Source: JADJNW01 sp964523725 (GTDB lineage: Bacteria; Bacteroidota; Bacteroidia; Chitinophagales; Saprospiraceae). From it: a DNA stretch of 40,909 bases. The notes under the pieces were generated by a model, which worked only from the letters and a program-made list of their open reading frames with translations, searched no databases and was not told the DNA's origin. Where the stretch lies: positions 1 to 40,909 of the forward strand of contig CAZGAU010000029.1 in NCBI GenBank assembly GCA_964523725.1, read 5' to 3'. A program made the position numbers and the translations under genes. Shown here piece after piece: positions 15,816 through 23,737 of this stretch (position 1 is its first letter; the number at the start of each line of letters is the position of its first letter).

Positions 15816-17501
15816 TCAATTAATTATGACTTTTGATAAACGACTGTTGAAAGATGATGGCAAATCTCCGGTTTGAATGCCAAGCGCAAAGACGTATTCG
15901 CCTTGCAAACCGGCCGGAACTTCAAAGCTTGCTTTTACCGTGGTTGTTTCATTGGCGGAAAGCTCCGTCAAAGGCTGCTCGAATTGTAAAGCTGACTTGC
16001 CATTGACCCGTTCATCCCTGTAAAAAATGACGACCATTCGCAGCGGCATGTTTCCGGCATCCAATAAAATGGTGTGTTCATAAGGGTTGTGAATCGCCAC
16101 ATCCAGCCCCACCGTGTCACCGGGAGATAACATTTTCGGCGCCTCAAACTCAAAATGCACTTTTTGGGAGATCTGCAGGCTATCTACGATTTTCAGCATC
16201 AAATTTTTCCGGGTCAGTTCCAGCGGTTTGCAGTTGGTGCAATCCCAACTGGGTTGACCGGCAATGACTACGCGCTGATTATGCAAGACTTTTTCCCAAT
16301 TCCAGATATCGTACTGGTTTTTACGGTAATTGGCATCTGTGAAGGTAAAGGCCTGATTTCCAGTATAAAATGCAAACAAAGAAGGATCCCTGTAAGAGTT
16401 TTGAAAAACCACCGGCACCCCCTGCGTTTCGGCTTGCAATTCAGCTATCCAGGCACTGCGATGAAAATTACTTTTGATGTTAAAAATATTGCCTTCAACC
16501 AAAGCCACCCGTGCGATCAGCAACAGCACCAGCGAGCCAAAAGCCAGTCGTTTCAACCATTTGTCAAAGATAAAATTGGCATCCTGCACACTGTAGCGCC
16601 AGGTCAGAATCACAAAAGGAATGCTCAAAATATTCGTCCACTGTGGCTCCACGTGGCCTTTGGAGGTGGTGTACAAAAAGAAAAGCCAGAACCCGAAAAT
16701 GATGAAATAAAAAGCCCGTTCCAGTTGATCGGCTATCGGTTTGCGAATCATCGCCAGCACGATCATCGGGAAAATAAAGGGATTGAAAATAACCAGTTGA
16801 TTTACAATGTAAGTAATGGTATGCTTGAGTTCGTAAGGATCATCCCGCCCGACAAGGTGATAACGGAATGATGGAAAATCGTGACTGAACTGCCAGTATA
16901 AATGCGGCACAAACAGCAGCGCCCCAAAAATAGAGGCGATGTAAAATTTTGGCTTTAATAATAATTTAAAATTGGATAATAATGTAAAGAAAATTAATAT
17001 TACACCGTGATATTTACTATATAATAATGCTGCCATGCAGACGCCTAGCAATAGTGTATTTGCCCAACTTTCTTTTGCTAAAAACCGCTGATACAACCAG
17101 AAAAACAGCACCGAAAAAAACAGCAAAGGCGCATCGGGCGTAGCGATGAAGCCATATACTTCGAGCATGGGCATAGCCGCCAGCAGGGCAATGAGCGTCC
17201 AGATTTTCGACTTTTCCGTCGGTTTCCCTAGTATCAACCAGATGATGTAAAAACTGAGCGTTTGTAATACAATTGCACCCAACCGAACACCTAACTCATT
17301 CGGTATCAGCGCATAACCCAGCTTTATCAATACCGCAATGACCGGCGGATGGTCGAAGTATCCCCAGTCCAACTGGCGAGCGTACATCCAGTAATAAGCC
17401 TCATCGGGATCCAGCCCGGTAAAAGCCGCCTGTAAAGCATTAATAATCAGCCAGATAAAAAGAAACCCAAGAAAAAGCCTGCTGCTGTTCAATTCCTTCA
17501 T
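15816..17501 (-). CDS. Membrane glycosyltransferase, GT39/ArnT-like
   Basis: The 561-residue protein has many hydrophobic helices in residues ~8-340 and a soluble C-terminal part (~345-561) rich in beta strands. The first periplasmic loop holds GLDPDEAYYW (Asp33, Glu34), followed by the YFDHPP motif, both characteristic of the PMT/ArnT superfamily that takes sugars from polyprenyl-phosphate donors. Likely role: glycosylation of an envelope lipid or protein on the periplasmic side. The C-terminal domain (~450-561) looks like an Ig-like beta-sandwich. The stop codon abuts the stop of the stress-protein gene with no spacer. The acceptor is unknown. Confidence 0.87.
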   Translation of the reverse strand: MKELNSSRLFLGFLFIWLIINALQAAFTGLDPDEAYYWMYARQLDWGYFDHPPVIAVLIKLGYALIPNELGVRLGAIVLQTLSFYIIWLILGKPTEKSKIWTLIALLAAMPMLEVYGFIATPDAPLLFFSVLFFWLYQRFLAKESWANTLLLGVCMAALLYSKYHGVILIFFTLLSNFKLLLKPKFYIASIFGALLFVPHLYWQFSHDFPSFRYHLVGRDDPYELKHTITYIVNQLVIFNPFIFPMIVLAMIRKPIADQLERAFYFIIFGFWLFFLYTTSKGHVEPQWTNILSIPFVILTWRYSVQDANFIFDKWLKRLAFGSLVLLLIARVALVEGNIFNIKSNFHRSAWIAELQAETQGVPVVFQNSYRDPSLFAFYTGNQAFTFTDANYRKNQYDIWNWEKVLHNQRVVIAGQPSWDCTNCKPLELTRKNLMLKIVDSLQISQKVHFEFEAPKMLSPGDTVGLDVAIHNPYEHTILLDAGNMPLRMVVIFYRDERVNGKSALQFEQPLTELSANETTTVKASFEVPAGLQGEYVFALGIQTGDLPSSFNSRLSKVIIN

Positions 17502-17504
17502 TTT

Positions 17505-17538
17505 AAAAAAAGAAGCGCCGGCCCAATTTAGAACCGGC
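17505..17538 (-). terminator. Terminator of the DUF3298 lipoprotein gene
   Basis: On the minus strand GCCGG (17538-17534) pairs with CCGGC (17521-17517), with possible further G-U pairs, and is followed by GCTTC and seven T. It sits between the lipoprotein gene and the glycosyltransferase start, so the two are probably separate transcripts. Confidence 0.6.
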
Positions 17539-17547
17539 TATACTTTA

Positions 17548-18342
17548 TTATCTTTCTTTCCAAATACCTTTCAATTCTTCATAAGAGATCACAAAATCCG
17601 TAGGTCCGAGCGCATAAGCCGCGGCTTCATACGGATTGTAATAAAAATACAAGCCTTCGTTGGTCACCGCTACATTGGCGGGCAAAGCAAAACCCTCACC
17701 CCAGAAATAGCCTTCTTCGCTCAAATCGGCGGTAGAGCTTAATTCACGCGCCTCCCGGAATTTCGACTCCGCCAGAGCGGTCAATTTATTAATATCCGTC
17801 ACAAGATCGCTCAAATCGAATTTCGTACCTGTTGTCGCATCAAAATTGAGCAAACTAACATAAGTGTTCGGATGCGCCCCGCCGGCATAGGAGTAAGTTG
17901 CAATTTCAATACTCACTACCTTCGGCGATTGATAGAGCATTTTGCCATTGGTTTCGATAGCCCAGCTGGTCACAAACTCTGGCTCTGAAGCCATAAATGC
18001 TTCATATTCACCAATAAAACCGGCTGCGGCGTCTTCCAGGCTGGCAGGCACATCTTCGGGCGATTCGGCAAAAATACCCACGCTCTGGCGGATGTATTTC
18101 ATAATCGTATCATTGATGGCGCTCATGGCTTCAGGATTGCCCTGCGTCGCCACCGGATAGGTAATTTCCACAGAAGCGCAGCGCGTACTGTCGGTTTTGC
18201 AGGTACTCGACTCCATGTTGAAGATGCGTTCTTCAAATACAAGCGGCACGTTATCTCTTTGGTTTTCAGATGGTTTACCATTTTTACAACTCAGTGCAAT
18301 GATGGACAAGAACAAAAAAGACAAGGTCTTACACATATTCAT
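17548..18342 (-). CDS. DUF3298/DUF4163-like lipoprotein
   Basis: The 264-residue protein has a lipoprotein signal ending ALSC (Cys19). Residues ~45-130 look like the DUF4163 part (PdaC/RsiV-like), and ~140-260 like DUF3298, with YSYAGGAHPNT near the middle and the closing NPYEAAAYALGPTDF segment that is typical of the family. Such modules occur in the anti-sigma factor RsiV, where they bind lysozyme, and in PdaC. Here there is no membrane-spanning anti-sigma part, only a lipid anchor. Binding of peptidoglycan or a protein ligand in the envelope is a reasonable guess. A second in-frame ATG two codons later could serve as start. Confidence 0.82.
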   Translation of the reverse strand: MNMCKTLSFLFLSIIALSCKNGKPSENQRDNVPLVFEERIFNMESSTCKTDSTRCASVEITYPVATQGNPEAMSAINDTIMKYIRQSVGIFAESPEDVPASLEDAAAGFIGEYEAFMASEPEFVTSWAIETNGKMLYQSPKVVSIEIATYSYAGGAHPNTYVSLLNFDATTGTKFDLSDLVTDINKLTALAESKFREARELSSTADLSEEGYFWGEGFALPANVAVTNEGLYFYYNPYEAAAYALGPTDFVISYEELKGIWKER

Positions 18343-18436
18343 AATGCTGATTTTATGGTGAAACGGGAATGTGGAATTATTTACCGGGGTGAAATTACAA
18401 ATTGCCCGCTATTTCCTGTTACGAGCCGTTTTAAAT

Positions 18437-19111
18437 TTATCTGCGTAATAATTGTCCAAGCGTATGTACCCCGCGTTTGCGCAGGCGAACCAGGAGTTTC
18501 ATCAGCAGCAATGCTGTAATATAGGCATCTCCGGCAGCGGTATGCCGATCAGAAGTGGGCAACTGGTATAACTGGCAAAGCCGATCAAGGCCGTAATCGC
18601 CGGGACGAACAAAAGCACCGGGCGGATTGACGCGTTTTGCTAAGTCGAGCGTGTCGAGGGTTCTATTTTTTAAACGCCGGCCAACCACTTTTCTTGCCAA
18701 CTGATCCAGCATCGCTACATCAAAAGCGACATGGTGCCCCACCAAAACAGCGTCCTTACAAAATGTCACGAATTGCTCCAGGGCTTCGCCTTCGCTGAGC
18801 CCATTCTGAATATGAGTACTCAGAATGCCGTGTATTTCCGCGCTTTTCCCGGGTTTTTGCACTGCCTGAGCAATGAGTAAATCCAGGCTGTCGCCGACGT
18901 TTAGGCGATTGTTCTTTAACCGGACTGCGCCCAATGACAATATTTTATCTTTACGAATATCCAAACCCGTAGTTTCCGTATCAAAAATGACAAATTCTAC
19001 CGCTTCAACAGGCGTATTTTTTGAAAGCTTCTTGTCAAAATGCGCATCATAATCCCGCCAAAAACTTGGAAGATCTTCTTTATTTTTCTTCTGAAACCAG
19101 GTTTTAAACAT
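18437..19111 (-). CDS. DnaQ-like 3'-5' exonuclease (DEDDh)
   Basis: The 224-residue protein has a complete DEDDh active site: Asp44 and Glu46 in FDTETTGL, Asp131 in HHVAFDVAM, and His190/Asp195 in RHTAAGDA. About 40 residues precede the nuclease domain, which is more than in DNA polymerase epsilon subunits. It follows the cNMP/CBS/nucleotidyltransferase gene on the same strand after 40 bp. This pairing next to an acetate symporter and acs is something I recall from many Proteobacteria too. That makes a role tied to the sensor protein or to RNA/nucleotide turnover in acetate control more likely than replication proofreading. Confidence 0.88.
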   Translation of the reverse strand: MFKTWFQKKNKEDLPSFWRDYDAHFDKKLSKNTPVEAVEFVIFDTETTGLDIRKDKILSLGAVRLKNNRLNVGDSLDLLIAQAVQKPGKSAEIHGILSTHIQNGLSEGEALEQFVTFCKDAVLVGHHVAFDVAMLDQLARKVVGRRLKNRTLDTLDLAKRVNPPGAFVRPGDYGLDRLCQLYQLPTSDRHTAAGDAYITALLLMKLLVRLRKRGVHTLGQLLRR

Positions 19112-19151
19112 TTACCACTTCGTATTTACTATATTATGTGTACACCTCAAA

Positions 19152-21080
19152 TTATCGCAAATAAGCCAATTGGAACCGGATATTCAGCAAAGATTGCAAT
19201 TCCCGTATAGGGCGGAAGCTGTTGCGCAGCTCCAGGCGCTCCATTTTACTGAGTTCAGCCGGTTTAAAATAACGCCCTGTATTGCTATTGCGCAAGCCCC
19301 GAAGGGTCCGGTAGCGGATCAACACCTCGTAGGCTTCGGCGGCTTGTTCGTACAATTCCCTGTTTTGCGGTTCGTTTTCTGCCAGTTTTTCAAAACGCCG
19401 AAACGTATTATTTACTTTGCCAACTCTGGCGTTCAGGATCAGCACGCGGGCAGCATCGCACAGGGGCATCATGGCCCGGGTTTTGATATCAAATTCGTCT
19501 TTATGCTCACCGCTGCGTTCCACCATAAAATCCCGGAAAAACGTGAGCGGCGGCGGATTCAACAAAGCATTTTTGGCCAAAAAGGGTAAAAAAATCGTTT
19601 GTACGTCCAGCTCCGAAAAAATATGCTCCGTAAGTCGAGTTGCCAGTGAAAGATCACCGTACACCGCCCGGTAATCAAAAAAAATGGTGCAGTAGAGAAT
19701 AGCCTCGTTGGTCGGTGTGCGAATCCAGTCGGAAAATTGCGCTTTCCATTGCGTCAAGGACAAACACCACCGGGGATTGCTCGCCATCATATCGGCAGGG
19801 CAGTAAGCAAAGCCGCATTCATGGAGCTTATTGGTCACCTTTTTTGCCAGTTGTAAGTAATAATCCTTGACATTTTCGTGATCATCTTCGGGCACATCTT
19901 CAAAAATCAGCGCATTATCCTGATCGGTGCGCAGCAGTTGCTCCTCGCGGCCGCCACTGCCCAGCGAAAGCCAGCAATATTTGGCTTTGGGCGCCACAAC
20001 ACCTTCGAGTTTCATCTCATCTTCGCTCAGCTCGATCACTCGTTTTACCAGTGCATCGTTGATTTCGGTCAGGATGGTGCAAATGTAGGCGATCGCAACT
20101 TCCTGATAGATATACTTTTGTAACAACACTTCCGATTTTTCCCGGATGCGGCGCAGGTCATCCGCGCTGCGACTACGACGAATGTTGCGAATCAGTACCG
20201 CCGGATTATTGGCTTGAATCACCAATAAATCATGCTCGGAAATAACCCCTGTTACCGGCGACTCGTCCGTGCCGTCTTCGGTGATACATAAGTGATGGAT
20301 ACGATGCTTGACCATTTTGATCTGGACATCGGCGATGGTAAAATCCGGACCGATCGTAATTACCGGCTTCGACATGATCTGAGCGATCGGAACATCCAGC
20401 CCTACCCTGCCGGTGGCCGCCAGCTTCCGCAAATCTTTATCTGTCACAATGCCTGTCGGATGTTGGTTTTTATTCACCACAATTATCGAACTCACTTCTT
20501 CTTCGCTCATGATGCCCGCTGCTTCCCGAATGGTGTGGCGATCCGAACAGGTGACCGGAGCACGGCGTTGCTCAATCGACTGAATTTCAACAAGTAACAA
20601 ATCGCTGCCCATAGGGCTTTCCATAATTGGCTTTCCCTGGTAGGCTTTTGGCAAATAGCGCAAATAGTCTGTAGCGTAACTACTGGCCAGGTAAAAAGCA
20701 ACTTTAGAATTTTCTTCCGCAATTTGTCGAAGTATTTCCACTGGTAAGCCGTAAATCAAAGATTCTTCGGTGGCTACGCCCGTAAGGACATAAGGCTCAT
20801 CGGTAATAAGCGGTTGAATACCAAACAGATCGCCTTCGTCGCATTTTTCTACTAAAATCCGCTCGCCCTCTGCTTCATGGTACAAGCGCACCGCGCCCTC
20901 GCGTACGACGTAAATATAGGGATGCGAAGTTTCTCCTTGCTGTAGAATGATCTGCTCCGGGTTGCAATATTGCACGACCGTTTTCGCAGATAGCCTCAAC
21001 AAGGCTTCTTTCGGAACCATATCAAAGGGAGGGTACGTCTTCAAAAAGTCGTAAATCCGGGTCGCAATGGTGTTTTCCAT
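19152..21080 (-). CDS. cNMP-binding / CBS / DUF294 nucleotidyltransferase sensor protein
   Basis: With the ATG at 21080 (a TTG 33 bases upstream is less likely) the 642-residue protein has a cyclic-nucleotide-binding domain (~15-130), a CBS pair (~175-295), a DUF294 nucleotidyltransferase domain and a DUF294_C helical domain (~480-640). The nucleotidyltransferase motif is intact: Gly374-Ser375, ten residues, then Asp386 and Asp388 (GSGGREEQLLRTDQD). The fold is related to the uridylyltransferase part of GlnD, so a protein-modifying activity is plausible. CBS pairs often bind AMP/ATP and the first domain may bind cAMP, so the protein could read energy state. It heads a two-gene unit with the exonuclease and faces the symporter-acs genes. 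Confidence 0.9.
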   Translation of the reverse strand: MENTIATRIYDFLKTYPPFDMVPKEALLRLSAKTVVQYCNPEQIILQQGETSHPYIYVVREGAVRLYHEAEGERILVEKCDEGDLFGIQPLITDEPYVLTGVATEESLIYGLPVEILRQIAEENSKVAFYLASSYATDYLRYLPKAYQGKPIMESPMGSDLLLVEIQSIEQRRAPVTCSDRHTIREAAGIMSEEEVSSIIVVNKNQHPTGIVTDKDLRKLAATGRVGLDVPIAQIMSKPVITIGPDFTIADVQIKMVKHRIHHLCITEDGTDESPVTGVISEHDLLVIQANNPAVLIRNIRRSRSADDLRRIREKSEVLLQKYIYQEVAIAYICTILTEINDALVKRVIELSEDEMKLEGVVAPKAKYCWLSLGSGGREEQLLRTDQDNALIFEDVPEDDHENVKDYYLQLAKKVTNKLHECGFAYCPADMMASNPRWCLSLTQWKAQFSDWIRTPTNEAILYCTIFFDYRAVYGDLSLATRLTEHIFSELDVQTIFLPFLAKNALLNPPPLTFFRDFMVERSGEHKDEFDIKTRAMMPLCDAARVLILNARVGKVNNTFRRFEKLAENEPQNRELYEQAAEAYEVLIRYRTLRGLRNSNTGRYFKPAELSKMERLELRNSFRPIRELQSLLNIRFQLAYLR

Positions 21081-21110
21081 AGTTAATCTTTCACATGCCA
21101 AGTTTCCTTT

Positions 21111-21118
21111 CAAAATTA
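21111..21118 (-). promoter_or_regulatory. -7 promoter box TAATTTTG for the sensor/exonuclease unit
   Basis: An exact TAnnTTTG match on the minus strand, 30 bases before the ATG at 21080. The -33 region shows only TTTA. Confidence 0.45.
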
Positions 21119-21191
21119 AAGATTATAAACGGGATTCTGATTTCCTTCTTTAATTTCAACACCCCACTATTTTACATTTTGTGGTTATAAA

Positions 21192-21222
21192 TTTTGACTT
21201 TTACTGAATATTCGTATCTATG
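21192..21222 (+). promoter_or_regulatory. Promoter of the ArsR-type regulator gene
   Basis: TTTTG at 21192-21196 and TATCTATG at 21215-21222 (one mismatch to TAnnTTTG) are 18 bases apart, close to the spacing of Bacteroidota promoters. The ATG at 21228 follows five bases later. The region between 21081 and 21227 is the shared control region of the divergent units. Confidence 0.5.
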
Positions 21223-21227
21223 CTTGT

Positions 21228-21521
21228 ATGATGAATCAACAATTCAACCGGATTTTCCTCGAAAGCTGTGCCGAAAAGCTTCGCGCGATTTCGCATCCCC
21301 ATCGACTTGCCATTATCGACCTGCTTCATAACAATGGTCAAATGACCGTGACAGATATCCATAACTATCTTCACATCGAGCAGGCAGTTGCTTCGCATCA
21401 CCTGAGTATTTTGAAAAACCGCGAAGTTGTCAGCTTTCAGCGCGAAGGCAAAAATTCGCTGTACCAGCTTACTAATAACGAATATTACGAAATTATTCAA
21501 ATGCTTACCAAAGTCCTTTAA
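21228..21521 (+). CDS. ArsR-family winged-helix transcriptional regulator
   Basis: The 97-residue protein is a single ArsR/SmtB-type winged helix: LRAISHPHRLAIIDLL near residue 20, the recognition region VASHHLSILKN near residue 55-70, and the wing with REGKNSLYQL. The metal-binding cysteine pair of ArsR/CadC (ELCVCDL-type) is absent; there is only one Cys (Cys14). So it is a non-metal member that may sense a small metabolite or redox state. It is the first gene of the symporter/acs direction and divergent from the sensor gene, so it probably controls both. A second ATG follows the first directly. Confidence 0.9.
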   Translation: MMNQQFNRIFLESCAEKLRAISHPHRLAIIDLLHNNGQMTVTDIHNYLHIEQAVASHHLSILKNREVVSFQREGKNSLYQLTNNEYYEIIQMLTKVL

Positions 21522-21606
21522 TCTTTTATTTAAATTTAAACCCTCTTAGAATTGTAAAGAAGAGCTGACTTGGCAACCCATATTTTTTGAAACAAAAAAC
21601 ACCATT

Positions 21607-21864
21607 ATGTCAAGAAATCATTTACAACAATACTGGCACGAAAACGTGCGCTATCTGATTATACTGCTTTCTATCTGGTTTCTGGTATCCTACGGCGCAG
21701 GCATTCTCTTCGTCGAACAGCTAAATCATATCAAAGTTGGCGGTTTCAAGCTCGGCTTTTGGTTTGCCCAGCAAGGCTCCATTTATGTGTTTGTCGTCCT
21801 CATTTTTATTTATGTAAAATTAATGAACCGGCTCGACCGCAAGTTCGACGTGGATGAACAATAG
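21607..21864 (+). CDS. DUF4212 small subunit of a sodium:solute symporter
   Basis: The 85-residue protein has two membrane helices (~16-36 and ~52-74) with the family pattern: YWHENVRYL at the start, a glycine-rich turn (VGGFKLGFWFAQQGS), and the VYVKLMNRLDRKF end. DUF4212 proteins are encoded directly before VC_2705-type symporters and are thought to be their accessory subunit. The symporter starts 39 bp downstream. A TATTTTTTG stretch about 25 bp before the ATG may be a promoter of its own. Confidence 0.93.
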   Translation: MSRNHLQQYWHENVRYLIILLSIWFLVSYGAGILFVEQLNHIKVGGFKLGFWFAQQGSIYVFVVLIFIYVKLMNRLDRKFDVDEQ

Positions 21865-21903
21865 CATATTACACGTTAAAACAAACTTTAAACCAACAGA
21901 ATT

Positions 21904-23580
21904 ATGAGTGTTCAAATCTGGACCCTGCTCATGGTGGGCATTTCGTTTGCCATATATATAGGTATTGCGATCTGGTCGAGAGCCGGCTCTACCAAAGAAT
22001 TTTACGTGGCCGGCGGCGGGGTGCATCCTGTGCTCAATGGCATGGCTACTGCAGCGGACTGGATGTCGGCGGCGAGCTTCATTTCTATGGCGGGTATCAT
22101 TTCCTTTATCGGCTACGATGGCTCGGTGTACCTCATGGGCTGGACGGGCGGCTATGTATTGCTGGCCTTGCTACTGGCGCCCTATCTTCGGAAATTTGGC
22201 AAATTCACCGTACCCGATTTTATCGGTGAACGCTACTATTCTCAAACGGCGCGCATTGTAGCGGTGATTTGTGCCTTGTTCGTTTCCTTCACTTATATCG
22301 CAGGGCAAATGCGTGGCGTGGGCATCGTTTTCTCTCGCTTTTTGGAAGTTCCAATCCACACGGGTGTGATCATCGGCATGGCCATTGTGTTTTTCTACGC
22401 GGTACTCGGCGGTATGAAGGGCATCACGTACACCCAGGTAGCGCAATATTGCGTGCTGATTTTTGCCTTTATGGTGCCGGCGATATTTATTTCATTTCAA
22501 ATGACCGGCAACCCGATTCCGCAAATGGGCTTCGGGGAAATCCTGGATAAACTGGACAAACTGAACCAGGAATTGGGCTTCGCAGCTTACACCAGTGGTT
22601 CCAAAACTATGATCGATGTCTTCTGCATCACCGCGGCGCTGATGGTCGGTACCGCAGGATTGCCCCACGTAATTGTACGGTTTTTCACGGTTCCCAGAGT
22701 AAAAGACGCCCGGGTTTCGGCGGGCTGGGCATTATTGTTTATCGCCATTTTATACACCACGGCTCCGGCAGTAGCGGCATTTGTAAGGACCAATTTGATA
22801 GAAACGGTCTCCAATCAGCCATATTCCGAAGTTCCACAATGGTTCAAAACCTGGGAAGGCGCAGAATTGATCACTTTCACCGATAAGAATAACGACGGGA
22901 ACATCCAATATGTAAAATCTCCGGAACAAAATGAGCTAGTCGTCGATCGCGACATTATGGTATTGGCCAATCCCGAAATTGCGGGCTTGCCGGGCTGGGT
23001 AATTGGTCTGGTGGCGGCGGGCGGCCTTGCAGCGGCATTATCCACTGCTGCGGGCTTGTTGTTGGTAATTTCCAGTGCCATCTCCCACGACTTGCTCAAA
23101 AACGCCATCCTACCCAATATCTCCGAGCGCGGCGAACTCTGGGCGGCACGTATCGCGGCTGGAGTTGCGGTGATACTTGCGGGTTTGCTCGGTATTTATC
23201 CGCCGGGCTTTGTGGCAGAGGTTGTGGCCTTCGCCTTCGGACTGGCAGCTTCTTCGTTTTTCCCGGCTATCTTATTGGGCATTTTTGACAAAAGAACCAA
23301 TATGCAGGGCGCTATAAGCGGAATGGTTATTGGAATTTTATTCACCGCAGGTTATATCATTGCCTATAAAGGTGTTTTTATTGAGCCTCTTTTTGAAAAT
23401 ACGCCCGATCAATGGCTCTGGGGCATCTCGCCGGAAGGCATTGGCACCGTGGGCATGGTGATTAATTTGATCGTCACCGTTATTGTGTCTCGCTGGACGG
23501 CCGCGCCACCAGAAAAAGTACAGGAAATGGTTGAAGATATCCGTGTTCCAAGGGGAAGCGGTACTGCCCATGTTCATTAA
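21904..23580 (+). CDS. Sodium:solute symporter, VC_2705/ActP-like (acetate)
   Basis: The 558-residue protein is an SSS family member with about 13 membrane helices. N-terminal features are YIGIAIWSR, the FYVAGGGVHPVLNG segment and GMATAADWMSAASF, which are hallmarks of the acetate/short-chain acid branch. Residues ~300-360 form an extra soluble loop that I associate with the VC_2705 subfamily, which also comes with a DUF4212 subunit as here. The downstream acs gene supports acetate (or propionate/pyruvate) as substrate. GTAGLPHVIVRFFTVP matches the family core. Confidence 0.93.
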   Translation: MSVQIWTLLMVGISFAIYIGIAIWSRAGSTKEFYVAGGGVHPVLNGMATAADWMSAASFISMAGIISFIGYDGSVYLMGWTGGYVLLALLLAPYLRKFGKFTVPDFIGERYYSQTARIVAVICALFVSFTYIAGQMRGVGIVFSRFLEVPIHTGVIIGMAIVFFYAVLGGMKGITYTQVAQYCVLIFAFMVPAIFISFQMTGNPIPQMGFGEILDKLDKLNQELGFAAYTSGSKTMIDVFCITAALMVGTAGLPHVIVRFFTVPRVKDARVSAGWALLFIAILYTTAPAVAAFVRTNLIETVSNQPYSEVPQWFKTWEGAELITFTDKNNDGNIQYVKSPEQNELVVDRDIMVLANPEIAGLPGWVIGLVAAGGLAAALSTAAGLLLVISSAISHDLLKNAILPNISERGELWAARIAAGVAVILAGLLGIYPPGFVAEVVAFAFGLAASSFFPAILLGIFDKRTNMQGAISGMVIGILFTAGYIIAYKGVFIEPLFENTPDQWLWGISPEGIGTVGMVINLIVTVIVSRWTAAPPEKVQEMVEDIRVPRGSGTAHVH

Positions 23581-23737
23581 AAATGAGGAGAATTTGATAG
23601 CAACCTCGCGTTTCGGCTATATTTTGTTTCTCTTTTTTGTAAAAAATGCTGAATTTAGCTAAATGCAGTTCACGAATTCTCCCCCCGATTTTATCGAAAA
23701 AATCCGAACTATCAAATAATAGCCAAACTCATCTGTT

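Noticed and set aside
16155..16871. Open frame of 238 codons on the plus strand
   Set aside because: It lies wholly antisense to the glycosyltransferase gene, whose family motifs are clear, and its translation shows no domain.
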